A DNA stretch of 42,550 bases from Moduliflexus sp964602655 (GTDB taxonomy: Bacteria > Moduliflexota > Moduliflexia > Moduliflexales > Moduliflexaceae), in assembly GCA_964602655.1 (NCBI GenBank), contig CAZRSF010000054.1:1-42550 (forward strand), written 5' to 3'. How positions within the stretch are numbered: the stretch's first letter is position 1; each line of letters opens with the position of its first letter. Positions 7,884 to 16,598 of the stretch are shown here, piece after piece. The translations under genes were made by a program, and so were the position numbers. Below the pieces are notes generated by a model, which saw only the letters and a list, made by a program, of their open reading frames with translations, was not told where the DNA came from and did not search any database.

Positions 7884-10342
7884 AGATAACGTTCAGAGAC
7901 CTTGCGCGGGAAAAAGAATTGTGGATGCTCGTCTGTCTTGCGTTGCTGTACTGCGTTCGCCCGCTCTTGTTCGGAGAATCGTTCTTTTTCCGCGATCTCT
8001 ATCTCTACTTTCTGCCGCAAAAACGGCTGCTCGCCGAATTTCTCGCGCGCGGAGAATGGCCGTTGTGGGACAGCTATTTGCACGGTGGCCAGCCATACTG
8101 GGCGGCGATGGGCAACGCCGTCTGGTATCCGTTCAATATCTTGTACGCCATGCTCCCGTTGCTGACAGCGTTCAATCTGATCATTGCGCTGCATCTGATC
8201 TTCTGCGCCGCCGCAGCTTATCTTTTCGCCCGCGTCGCCGGTCTGTCGCCGGTCTCCGCGCTGATTGCCGGCGCGGCCTACGCATTTTGCGGAGTCACGC
8301 TGTCGGAGATCAATCTGCTCAACACCTTCCTTGCCGCCCCGTACTTGCCACTGCTGCTGCTGTGTTGGCATCTCTTTCTGCAACGCCGGGAGCGACGTTG
8401 GTTTGTGTTGGCGGTATTCGCGGCTAGTATGCGGCTGCTGCTCGGAGCGTCCGAACAATATGTCATCGGCATGGCATTTCTGCTCGGCTGGACGTTCTGC
8501 ATAACGCGCCTGACGATGCGGTTTCGCGCCGGGCTGGCGTATCTGGCGCTGCTGAATCTCTTCGCCTTCGGCATTGCCGCCATCCAATTGCTCCCGACCA
8601 TCGAAATGCTCTCGCAATCGTCACGCGGCGCGGGGCATAATTTCCATGCGTTTGCCTACTGGTCGCTCTCTCCGCTGCGGCTGCCAGAGATGATTTTTCC
8701 GCAATTTTGCGGGATGGTGGATACGCTTGTGGCGTCCGATTATTGGGGGCGCAACATAGATAACGATGCGCCAGTCACGCTGATATTGAGTATTTATTGG
8801 GGGGCGGCGCTGCTCTTTCTCGCCGTATCCGCCGGAATCGGACGCGGCGAAGGCTGGCCGCTGCCTGCTCGCGCTCGCCGGTTTCTTTTCGTCATGCTCT
8901 TTGGTTCGATTCTCCTTGCTACCGGCCGTTTTCTGCCGTTTTTCGAGACGCTTTACACGTATCTCCCGGCGATCCGGATTTTTCGTTTTCCAGTGAAATT
9001 CCTGATTGCAGGCATTCTTCCGGCAGCCATGCTAGCAGGCTGCGCCGCCGAACGTTATTTTTCTACGACCCGCGCGGCTGACTGTCCCACCGAGTTTCAC
9101 GGCTGGCAGCCATCGTTCCGCTTTCTGACCGGCATCTGGATCGCAAGCGGAGCATTGTTAAGCGTGACGCTTCTCTTCGCGGCGTCCCCTGATTTTTCCG
9201 CGCAATTTCAGCGAGCCTTCTTTCAACACGCCGGAAACGACGTCTCGCAACAAGGACTATCAGCCGGATTTTCTCATGCGTTCGGTATCTGGCTCCTGTT
9301 CACGATTTTGTTTCAATACCGGCGCTACAAAGTGACTCCCTGGCAGTCCGGCTTGCTGGCTGCGATTATCCTGGCAGATTTATTCATATCGGGTCTTTCC
9401 GTCAATCCTACCGCGCCGCGAAAATTTTACACGGACGTTCCGCCAGTCGTGCACACCGTCCGACAGCATCTCAGGAATGGGCGGCTGTACCGGACGACCA
9501 TTCCGCGCAATCCGATCCTTCACGTCCCATCGAATGAGATCGTCTGGGGAAATCGTTGGAACCTGGATATTCTGGCGGATTACAGCGCGTCGTTTTACGG
9601 CATTCCGATCATTTTTCACGATGATTTCGACAAACTGGCGAACATCAGAATCATGACGTTCAAGGCCATGCTGGAACGCGCCGCATGGCCGCAAAAGCTG
9701 CCGTTGCTCTCAGCGGCAGGCGTGACGACGATCCTCACCGATGCCGTCATTTCGGCAGATGGGGCGCAATTTGTCGCAGACGTTCCGAATAACAGCAATC
9801 TTGCATTTCATCTCTATGAGAATCGTCATGCGTTGGAACCGGTTCAGATGGTACAATCATGGGAATACGCGGCGTCTGACGACGAGGTCGAACGGGCGAT
9901 GCTGCAACCGGGTTATGACCCGCGCCGCCATGTCGTGCTGCAAAACGATAGGGTGAGTTCATTCTTCACCCGAATCTTGCGTCGAGTCGAATCGCCGCCG
10001 CTTCCTCCATCGCTGCGGACAGCCGACTGTGCGCCCGCCGTCCTGCATGACCTTCGAACGACCTCAACTGAAATTTCCGTCGCTGTTCGCGCGGCTTGCG
10101 ATGGTATGCTCGTATTTCCGCAACCGTTTTATTCCGAATGGCGGGGCGAGATCGATGGCGCATCCGCTCCGCTGCTCCGTGCCAATTTAGCATTTTCGGC
10201 GTTATTTGTGCCGCAAGGCGAACATCGGATCAGGCTGTTTTATTCTCCGGTATCGCTTCTTGCAGGCAGCGCAACGTCTCTCTGTTCGCTCGTTCTGCTG
10301 GTCAGCGTCCTCTTCATCAGGCGCGTGTTCAATCGTCTCTAA
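7880..10342 (+). CDS. YfhO-like polytopic membrane protein (GT-C type)
   Basis: This 820-residue protein has a long N-terminal membrane region of about 12 helices and a soluble C-terminal part (about 560-790) ending in one more helix. The first extracytoplasmic loop, ESFFFRDLYLYFLPQKRLLAEFLARGEWPLWDSYLHGGQPY, has the acidic/aromatic pattern seen in YfhO and related GT-C glycosyltransferases or ligases, which use polyprenyl-phosphate sugars outside the membrane. In Firmicutes YfhO glycosylates lipoteichoic acid; here a similar role on exported glycans is inferred. The gene overlaps the preceding GT4 gene by ATGA. Confidence 0.72.
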   Translation: MKITFRDLAREKELWMLVCLALLYCVRPLLFGESFFFRDLYLYFLPQKRLLAEFLARGEWPLWDSYLHGGQPYWAAMGNAVWYPFNILYAMLPLLTAFNLIIALHLIFCAAAAYLFARVAGLSPVSALIAGAAYAFCGVTLSEINLLNTFLAAPYLPLLLLCWHLFLQRRERRWFVLAVFAASMRLLLGASEQYVIGMAFLLGWTFCITRLTMRFRAGLAYLALLNLFAFGIAAIQLLPTIEMLSQSSRGAGHNFHAFAYWSLSPLRLPEMIFPQFCGMVDTLVASDYWGRNIDNDAPVTLILSIYWGAALLFLAVSAGIGRGEGWPLPARARRFLFVMLFGSILLATGRFLPFFETLYTYLPAIRIFRFPVKFLIAGILPAAMLAGCAAERYFSTTRAADCPTEFHGWQPSFRFLTGIWIASGALLSVTLLFAASPDFSAQFQRAFFQHAGNDVSQQGLSAGFSHAFGIWLLFTILFQYRRYKVTPWQSGLLAAIILADLFISGLSVNPTAPRKFYTDVPPVVHTVRQHLRNGRLYRTTIPRNPILHVPSNEIVWGNRWNLDILADYSASFYGIPIIFHDDFDKLANIRIMTFKAMLERAAWPQKLPLLSAAGVTTILTDAVISADGAQFVADVPNNSNLAFHLYENRHALEPVQMVQSWEYAASDDEVERAMLQPGYDPRRHVVLQNDRVSSFFTRILRRVESPPLPPSLRTADCAPAVLHDLRTTSTEISVAVRAACDGMLVFPQPFYSEWRGEIDGASAPLLRANLAFSALFVPQGEHRIRLFYSPVSLLAGSATSLCSLVLLVSVLFIRRVFNRL

Positions 10343-10363
10343 GTCTTTCGAAAGGAATCATCT

Positions 10364-11812
10364 ATGGCGCATGTCATGTTTCTGCATTTACCCAGCCCGC
10401 CGCACCTCAATATTTTCCGCGATTGGGCGGGTGGTTACGGCACGGCGTTGCCTTCTACACGGGATTATCCGGGGCACGATCAGCAGTATTTCGACGTGCC
10501 GAATCTGCAATTTTTGTATATTGCTCGGCAACTGCAAGACGCGGGGGTTTCGCTGAGTTATCATAATCTTCAGCGTCAGCAGCGTTTCGCGCCTGACGAT
10601 TTTTGGGCGACGCTGCAACACGAATCGCCCGACATACTCATTGCCGCGGTCAATCTTCCGTCGCTTGAGCATGATCTCGCGTTGCTGAAAGCGATCAAAT
10701 CGCAACGTTCGATTCATATTGTGCTCGTCGGCTCGATTGCCAGATTATTTCATGCGCGGATTTTACGAGAACATGCTGCCGATTTTGTTGTCATGGATTA
10801 TGAAGAATTGGTGACTCCTTCAGTCGTTCAGGCCATTTTATCAAGCGATCTCACGCCTGCCGGAGCATTTTATCGGGGCGCGTATGGCATCGAAGGCGTC
10901 CCGTCGCCGCTCCGCATGACCGACTTAAACTTTGTGGATTTTCCGGCTTATGAACTGCTGGATTTTTCGCAGTACGAGTCAACCTACCCATTCGATAGAT
11001 TGATGCGCTACACGACGTTGTTTACATCGCGCGGCTGTCCGTATCCGTGCCAATACTGCCCGTATCCGGTCGGATTCGGCAAAAAAGTCCTCTATCGTTC
11101 GCCGGAATCGGTCGTGTCGGATTTGCGACGATTGGTCAAAGAATTCGGCGTGCAATTCGTGGTGTTTCGCGATCAATTATTAACCTTGAATCGCGCACAT
11201 TGCGAAGAGATTTTTCAGGGGATGATTCGCGAGCAACTGCCGCTTATCTGGCTGTGCGAAACCCGATATGATCTCGTTGACCGCGATCTGCTGCGCCTGA
11301 TGTATCAGGCCGGATGCCGCGAAATCAATTACGGCCTCGAGACGGCGGATGAGGCCACGTTTGCGACCATCGGCAAAGCGCAAGCGAAACAAGGACTTGA
11401 CTATTTCGGACAGGTGATTCACGAGACAAAGGCAGCGGGCATTCGCTGTCATACCCATTTGATGCTCGGCCTGCCGAATGATAGCTGGCCTTCGATTCGA
11501 CGGACGATTCGATTTTTGCGGAAACACAAACCGGATTCCGTGCAAGTGGCGATTTTTATTCCGTATCCCGGAACGCCGTTAGGCGAACAACTGCGCCAGG
11601 AGGGGCTGGTGCATGACGATACGTTTCACGATTATACTGGATTCAAGGCGGTCATTCCGACCAAACACCTCAGTATTGACGAAATTAACGACGCCCGACA
11701 ATATGTGTATCATGTTTGGAATAAAACGCTGTTGACGAGGGGGATCAATCGCGTAAAACATTGGTTTAACCATGGAAACACTTCTCAACCAAAATATCCT
11801 CCTGTTGAATAA
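10364..11812 (+). CDS. Radical SAM enzyme with B12-binding-type N-terminal domain
   Basis: The 482-residue protein has a Rossmann-like N-terminal domain (about 40-160; LLKAIKSQRSIHIVLVGSIARLF) like the cobalamin-binding domain of class B radical SAM enzymes, but without the DxHxxG ligand motif. The radical SAM cluster motif is C225-PYP-C229-QY-C232 in SRGCPYPCQYCPYP. The motif REINYGLETADE fits the core beta-strand binding SAM. HTHLMLGLPNDSW and PYPGTPLGEQLRQEG are typical late motifs of this class. It lies among glycosyltransferases, so it may modify a sugar or lipid carrier, for example by methylation or rearrangement. The start ATG at 10364 follows GAAAGGA. Confidence 0.82.
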   Translation: MAHVMFLHLPSPPHLNIFRDWAGGYGTALPSTRDYPGHDQQYFDVPNLQFLYIARQLQDAGVSLSYHNLQRQQRFAPDDFWATLQHESPDILIAAVNLPSLEHDLALLKAIKSQRSIHIVLVGSIARLFHARILREHAADFVVMDYEELVTPSVVQAILSSDLTPAGAFYRGAYGIEGVPSPLRMTDLNFVDFPAYELLDFSQYESTYPFDRLMRYTTLFTSRGCPYPCQYCPYPVGFGKKVLYRSPESVVSDLRRLVKEFGVQFVVFRDQLLTLNRAHCEEIFQGMIREQLPLIWLCETRYDLVDRDLLRLMYQAGCREINYGLETADEATFATIGKAQAKQGLDYFGQVIHETKAAGIRCHTHLMLGLPNDSWPSIRRTIRFLRKHKPDSVQVAIFIPYPGTPLGEQLRQEGLVHDDTFHDYTGFKAVIPTKHLSIDEINDARQYVYHVWNKTLLTRGINRVKHWFNHGNTSQPKYPPVE

Positions 11813-12977
11813 TCAAGGATTGAATGAATCCGGCGGCGGCGTCTCCATGATCGAAGCGCTTGTGCGCCACTTTTCCGAGAATAATGCGGTCACGCTGATT
11901 TCCGAAGGCGATGAACATGCTTGCACGACCGGCTTATTCACCAATATCAAATTCGTGCCGCAGCAATATGAATCTCGACCATTTTTCTGGCGATTTGCGC
12001 CCTTATTGAAAGCCTTTTCTCTGCGAAAATCGCTGCGCCATCTCGTCGCCGATTATGACATCGTTATCGCGTTGGATTGCCGCTATGCGTTTGCGTTATG
12101 GAAGTATTGCCGCCGCAGTTTGCGAGCGTATGTATCATTGAGCGCGATTCCGATGGTCGCCTATCTCGACAGCGAGCTCGCCTCCCAACAGCAACTTATC
12201 TTCGGTCAATATGCCTTGATCGAACGCCGGGCGTTTCATCAATCGGACATTTCATTCGTCTCCAGTGAAACGCACTTACAAGAAGTGAAAAAATATGCGC
12301 GCCTGCGGAATCGCCCGGCAGTCGTGTACCCTTTTCTCGAGACACGAAGCAGTTGCGCGCACGACGAACAGATGCGCAACGATGCGAAAGGCGCTATCGG
12401 TCTGTCCGGGAAGACCGTCATTCTCTCCGTTGTGCGCATGACGCGCCTCAAAAATGCGGAATATATCGTTGATCTTGCCGCGCAGCTTCCCCGTAATGAT
12501 GTCGTGTTTGCCATTGTGGGGGATGGCGAGCATCGAGCGTCCATCGAACAGATGATACAAGAAAAGGCGTTGTCGGATCGGGTGATCTTATTCGGGCGTC
12601 ACGAAAATCCGTGCCAATTTTATCAAGCCGCCGACATCTACCTGCACCCCTCGAAATATGAGAGCTTCTGCTGCACGATTCATGAAGCCATGCTGTCAGG
12701 GTTGCCGGTCATTTTCCCCCAAACCGCATCCGGCTATGTGTCGGCATTCGAAGAACTCATTCAAGAAGGCGATGCGTTGAGCCTTGATTTCGGCAATCTG
12801 AACGGAGTCAGAGATGTATTGCAACGTCTGATCGACGATGCCTCCTTGCGGAGAACGATTGGCAATCAGGCATTACAACGGGCGGAATCATTCGCAGACA
12901 TCTTTCCGCCTTACTCGCAAGAAGTCGATCGTCGAATCGTTGCTATCTATGAAACATCAAAAAAATTTCGCCCATAA
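11772..12977 (+). CDS. GT4-family glycosyltransferase
   Basis: The 401-residue product is a GT-B enzyme. The N-terminal domain opens NILLLNNQGLNESGGGVSMIEALVRHF with a glycine-rich acceptor loop. The C-terminal domain has VILSVVRMTRLKNAEYI, VVFAIVGDGEHRASIEQMI and the E-x7-E motif in ESFCCTIHEAMLSGLPVIF. Its ATG at 11772 lies inside the 3' end of the radical SAM gene, overlapping by 41 bases, with no clear ribosome site; coupled translation is likely. Confidence 0.85.
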   Translation: METLLNQNILLLNNQGLNESGGGVSMIEALVRHFSENNAVTLISEGDEHACTTGLFTNIKFVPQQYESRPFFWRFAPLLKAFSLRKSLRHLVADYDIVIALDCRYAFALWKYCRRSLRAYVSLSAIPMVAYLDSELASQQQLIFGQYALIERRAFHQSDISFVSSETHLQEVKKYARLRNRPAVVYPFLETRSSCAHDEQMRNDAKGAIGLSGKTVILSVVRMTRLKNAEYIVDLAAQLPRNDVVFAIVGDGEHRASIEQMIQEKALSDRVILFGRHENPCQFYQAADIYLHPSKYESFCCTIHEAMLSGLPVIFPQTASGYVSAFEELIQEGDALSLDFGNLNGVRDVLQRLIDDASLRRTIGNQALQRAESFADIFPPYSQEVDRRIVAIYETSKKFRP

Positions 12978-13010
12978 ATAGAGGTTCGGAGAATTCGAAA
13001 AGGACTCGCG

Positions 13011-13940
13011 ATGAAACAGAAACAGTCAACAGACATGGCGGTTTGCCGACCGGAACTCTATCGTTTCGATCCGGCTCAGCCGCGACCGGCGTGGCAGATA
13101 TTTACAGATGTCGCGATTACAACCGTCACGTTCAATCGTCTTGAACACACCAAACGCTTGATTGATTCGCTCTATCGAAAAACGCATCTGCCGTTCACGC
13201 TCTATGTGTTCGATCAGGCGAGCGAGGACGGCACTGCCGAATATTTAGCCGAATTGCAGCAGACCAGAACGAACGTGGTCGTCAAACGATTTCCTCGAAA
13301 TATCGGATTGGCGCGGGCGTTTCTTCAGGCCAGCAAGGACGTGAAAGGCGACCTCGTGGTACATTTCGATAATGACATCGAAATCTTATCGAATTACTGG
13401 TTGATCCATCTCTTGAAAGCGTATTACGCCTATTCACTGGAGACACGCGCCACCGACCTTGCTCTCGGCCTGCGCATGGTCAATCAGGAAGAATATGGCT
13501 TTCGCCATTCGACAGCGGTGAACACCTATGCGATCCCGACCGCGAAAAATGCGTTGCCGCGCACGTCGTTCAGCATGACAGATCATCAATCTTCGGAAGC
13601 CGTTCTGCTGGATGAATGCGTCTGTTTAGGCCAGACCGACCATTTATGCGGCGGCGCATGGGCGATACCCATCGCGCATTTTCGCCGCATCAACTGGCAG
13701 GAGTTCTTCCCGAAAGGGCTTGGCGGCGTGGATCAGTTTACCTCAAAAGAGTGTCGGCGTTTGGGCGTTGCTCTCGCCTACATCGAAAACGGCCCGCTCT
13801 GCTATCATCATGATTGGCCGTATTCCGACGAAAAAATCACACTCTACGCCCGCCTGAAACAGGAACGACTGGTGACGGATTGGCCGTATCTGAAGTGGAA
13901 GATGCGGGACATACTGCGACGGGCGCTGCGTCGTCCGTAG
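13011..13940 (+). CDS. GT2-family glycosyltransferase
   Basis: The 309-residue GT-A enzyme has the GT2 opening DVAITTVTFNRLEHTKRLIDSL (about 40-60), LYVFDQASEDGTAEYL, and the DxD-type metal-binding stretch HFDNDIEIL (about 122-130). The middle section, LCGGAWAIPIAHFRRINW, is the usual acceptor-side motif. It follows the GT4 gene after 33 bases with an AAAGGA ribosome site and closes the polysaccharide cluster. Confidence 0.85.
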   Translation: MKQKQSTDMAVCRPELYRFDPAQPRPAWQIFTDVAITTVTFNRLEHTKRLIDSLYRKTHLPFTLYVFDQASEDGTAEYLAELQQTRTNVVVKRFPRNIGLARAFLQASKDVKGDLVVHFDNDIEILSNYWLIHLLKAYYAYSLETRATDLALGLRMVNQEEYGFRHSTAVNTYAIPTAKNALPRTSFSMTDHQSSEAVLLDECVCLGQTDHLCGGAWAIPIAHFRRINWQEFFPKGLGGVDQFTSKECRRLGVALAYIENGPLCYHHDWPYSDEKITLYARLKQERLVTDWPYLKWKMRDILRRALRRP

Positions 13941-13969
13941 GGGCGTTCACCTGAAAAAACACGCGATTT

Positions 13970-15733
13970 ATGTTACGATCCGGACGGCAACGACATGTTC
14001 TCTTGTGCGTTCTTCTGCTGATTTGCGCCTGTTCCGCTGACGCAAAAACGGTATCGATCAAAATCATCGTCACGACCGATACGCATGGCGCGATTTTCCC
14101 GTACGATTTTATCGAGGCGAAAACGGCGCCAACGTCGTTAGCGCACGTCCATGCCTACGTCAACGCGCAGCGCGCCAACTTGAATCAACATGTGCTGTTG
14201 TTCGATAACGGCGATATTCTTCAAGGGCAGCCGACGGTCTATTATTCGAATGTCGAAAAGACCGATGCGCCGCATATCTGCGCGGATGTGATGAATTTCA
14301 TGCAATACGACGCCGGCGTCGTCGGCAATCACGATGTCGAGGCAGGACATGCTGTGTATGACACACTCGCGAAGGCATTCCAGTTCCCCTGGCTCGCGGC
14401 GAATGCGGTCAAAGTCGGCACGGAAGACCCGTACTTCGGCGCGTATGCGATCTTCGAAAAAGACGGCGTCAAGATCGCGGCGCTCGGCTTGACAACGCCG
14501 GGTGTGCCGAATTGGCTGCCGCGACATCTGTGGCATGGGATCGAATATCAAGACATGATCGCAAGCGCAAGACGCTGGGCGAAGATTATTCGGGAAAAAG
14601 AGCGGCCAGACGCGCTGATCGGCCTCTTTCATTCCGGCGTGGATTTCACGTATAACGGCGCGACCGCCGACACACCGATGAACGAAAATGCGTCGAGCCT
14701 TGTGGCACGGCGCGTTCCGGGTTTCGATGTCGTCTTCGTCGGGCATGATCATCGGGGCTGGAATACCAGAACCACAAACGACGCCGGGGAATCGGTCTTG
14801 CTGCTGGGCGGTCAGCCTGCGGCGCGGACGGTGGCGGTCGCGAACCTGACGTTTCGATACGACGAGAGCAGCCAGTCGTGGAACAAGGAAGTCAGAGGCG
14901 AGATTGTTGCGATGAATGACATCGAACCTGACCAGGAATTTCAGCAGCGGTTTGCCGATTTCAGCGCCGAAGTGAAGGCGTATGTGGAGCGACCGATTGG
15001 AACGTTCGCGACAACGATCTCCTCGCGAGACGCGATGTTTGGCGATTCTGCGTTTGTGGCGATGATTCACCGGCTTCAACTCGATCTGACTGGCGCGGAC
15101 GTGTCATTTGCCGCGCCGCTGTCGTTCGATGCCACGATCAACGCGGGCGACATCTTCGCGCGGGATTTGTTCAAGCTGTATAAATACGAAAATCTGCTCT
15201 ACACGACGCGACTCAGCGGACAAGAAATCAAAGATTTCCTGGAATATTCCTACGGCGAATGGTTCGATCAGATGAACAGCGCTGATGATCATTTGATTGC
15301 GTTCAAGCGCGACAAATGGGGAAAGCCTCACGCCAAGCCTTCGCAAACCGTGACGCGCTATTATAATTACGACTCTGCCGCCGGCATTCTCTATACGGTT
15401 GATGTCTCGAAGCCGGTCGGAGAACGCATCATCATCGCCTCTATGGCGGACGGCGCGCCGTTCGACCTGACGAAAACGTACAACGTCGCCGTCAATTCCT
15501 ATCGCGGCAACGACGGCGGCGGGCATTTGACAACAGGCGCAAAGATTCCGAAGACGGAATTGGCGAATCGGCTACTCGCTTCGACAACTCAGGATTTGCG
15601 GTATCATTTGATGAAACGGATTGAAGAACAACGGGTGGTAACGCCAGAACCGATGGGAAATTGGCGGGTTATTCCGTCTGATTGGTGGGAAAAAGCGAAA
15701 GCCGCGGATTATATGTTGCTGTATAAAAAATAA
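13970..15733 (+). CDS. Secreted 5'-nucleotidase / cyclic-nucleotide phosphodiesterase-like lipoprotein
   Basis: The 587-residue protein has an N-terminal signal (LLCVLLLICACSADA) with a plausible lipobox (ICAC), so it is probably a lipoprotein. The metallophosphoesterase domain shows all metal-binding blocks: DTHG (about 38), FDNGDILQG, VGNHDVEAG and FVGHDHRGW. The C-terminal 5'-nucleotidase domain has GDSAFVAMIHRLQL, DLFKLYKYENLLYTTRLSGQEIKDFLEYSYG and NSYRGNDGGGHLTTGA, which form the nucleotide pocket in the UshA/CpdB family. It likely dephosphorylates extracellular nucleotides. The gene starts 29 bases after the GT2 gene and could be its operon tail or have its own promoter. Confidence 0.87.
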   Translation: MLRSGRQRHVLLCVLLLICACSADAKTVSIKIIVTTDTHGAIFPYDFIEAKTAPTSLAHVHAYVNAQRANLNQHVLLFDNGDILQGQPTVYYSNVEKTDAPHICADVMNFMQYDAGVVGNHDVEAGHAVYDTLAKAFQFPWLAANAVKVGTEDPYFGAYAIFEKDGVKIAALGLTTPGVPNWLPRHLWHGIEYQDMIASARRWAKIIREKERPDALIGLFHSGVDFTYNGATADTPMNENASSLVARRVPGFDVVFVGHDHRGWNTRTTNDAGESVLLLGGQPAARTVAVANLTFRYDESSQSWNKEVRGEIVAMNDIEPDQEFQQRFADFSAEVKAYVERPIGTFATTISSRDAMFGDSAFVAMIHRLQLDLTGADVSFAAPLSFDATINAGDIFARDLFKLYKYENLLYTTRLSGQEIKDFLEYSYGEWFDQMNSADDHLIAFKRDKWGKPHAKPSQTVTRYYNYDSAAGILYTVDVSKPVGERIIIASMADGAPFDLTKTYNVAVNSYRGNDGGGHLTTGAKIPKTELANRLLASTTQDLRYHLMKRIEEQRVVTPEPMGNWRVIPSDWWEKAKAADYMLLYKK

Positions 15734-15800
15734 CGCCGAATCGTCTTCGCAAGCCGCGCTCACAGGCGCAGCTTGCATGTATCGCATCGAACTCCGAACA

Positions 15801-16007
15801 TTACACCTGCTGAATATTGGCTAAGAATCGTTCGAAATACGCTCGTTTGTTGTCAGGATCATAACTCATGAGTTTTTGAAAGACATGCGCGGCGGCGGCA
15901 TACAGTTTTAATTCTTCACACCGATGCGCAAAACGCGTAAATTGTTCGACCACCCCTTGCGTTGCGAGGCTTGAATCCATGTATCGTTCGGTTGCTTGAA
16001 TATTCAT
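15801..16007 (-). CDS. Small helical protein, possible TPR fragment
   Basis: This 68-residue protein starts MNIQATERYMDSS. An in-frame ATG exists 7 codons upstream, but AAGGAG lies 9 bases before the ATG at 16007, which decides the start. Most of the sequence is helical. The last 35 residues (AAAAHVFQKLMSYDPDNKRAYFERFLANI) have the spacing of a single tetratricopeptide-like helix pair. No enzyme motif is present. It is convergent with the nucleotidase-like gene. Function unknown; a small adaptor or chaperone-like protein is possible. Confidence 0.55.
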   Translation of the reverse strand: MNIQATERYMDSSLATQGVVEQFTRFAHRCEELKLYAAAAHVFQKLMSYDPDNKRAYFERFLANIQQV

Positions 16008-16417
16008 GACAGTTTTCTCCTTATTCATCAACGTTTTCGCATGTTGTCATTTTGTCACAATTACCATTCTTCAGCAGCATCGTGGAGGAAATGTCTTTTT
16101 ACAAGTTTTGTTTTTTCTTCAGTCCACAGCAGATAGACTGAAGAAACATTATTTACCACGCTTCGCAGCTTTCGGCCTTTCTTATAGAGAAAGACGGATA
16201 AGAAACAGTTCCAGGACAAAAATGTTGCGATCTCCGCGATCTTATTTTCCTTCATCATGTCTTTTGCAAAAGACGTGCCGTAAAATGCAGCGCCATATTG
16301 ACGATGGTTTCATCCGATTCTCCTGAAATATCAGGCGTCATCATGAAAAAAAGATGAAGCCGATATGAAAAACGAGTAAAAAAAGCAGGATAGCTGAGAA
16401 TTTACACAACCGTTCGG
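16008..16417. other. Long intergenic region without a convincing gene
   Basis: This AT-richer stretch lies upstream of both the small minus-strand gene and the nickel transporter operon. Two weak minus-strand frames, 16255-16344 (29 codons) and 16061-16258 (65 codons), overlap by ATGATG but have no good ribosome site and no recognisable domain; they could be relics. No riboswitch of known type could be recognised by eye. Confidence 0.5.
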
Positions 16418-16434
16418 ATATGTTACGAACATAT
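16418..16434. promoter_or_regulatory. Perfect 7-3-7 palindrome upstream of nikMN
   Basis: ATATGTT-ACG-AACATAT is a perfect inverted repeat with an odd spacer, the size of a dimeric repressor site. It shares the core TGTTACGA with the paired arms at 16482-16490 and 16538-16546. Confidence 0.55.
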
Positions 16435-16481
16435 ATTCATAGCAAACGCAAATTCCTTCTACGCAGTATTTCTTAATTTTG

Positions 16482-16546
16482 TGTTACGATTCTTGACTTT
16501 TTTATACACGATCTACATACAGGTTTATATGTTTTTCATCGTAACA
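16482..16546 (+). promoter_or_regulatory. Promoter bracketed by TGTTACGAT / ATCGTAACA operator-like arms
   Basis: A perfect 9-base inverted repeat, TGTTACGAT at 16482-16490 and ATCGTAACA at 16538-16546, has 47 bases between the arms. A possible -35 element TTGACT (16493-16498) and AT-rich -10 candidates (about 16514-16529) lie between them. GTGTTAC and GTAACA(C) are the half-sites described for NikR in Desulfovibrio, but there they are 13-14 bases apart. Nickel-responsive control is therefore an inference. Confidence 0.5.
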
Positions 16547-16598
16547 TTATCGTTCACCGTTGAATTCTCTACGAACATCACGAAAGGAGAAGTACGTT

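Noticed and set aside
16061..16344. Two small minus-strand open frames upstream of the nickel operon
   Set aside because: No convincing ribosome site or recognisable family; kept only as a note in the intergenic entry.
16008..16598. Cobalamin or nickel riboswitch before nikMN
   Set aside because: No B12-box-like or NiCo-type conserved sequence was recognised; only palindromes are visible.
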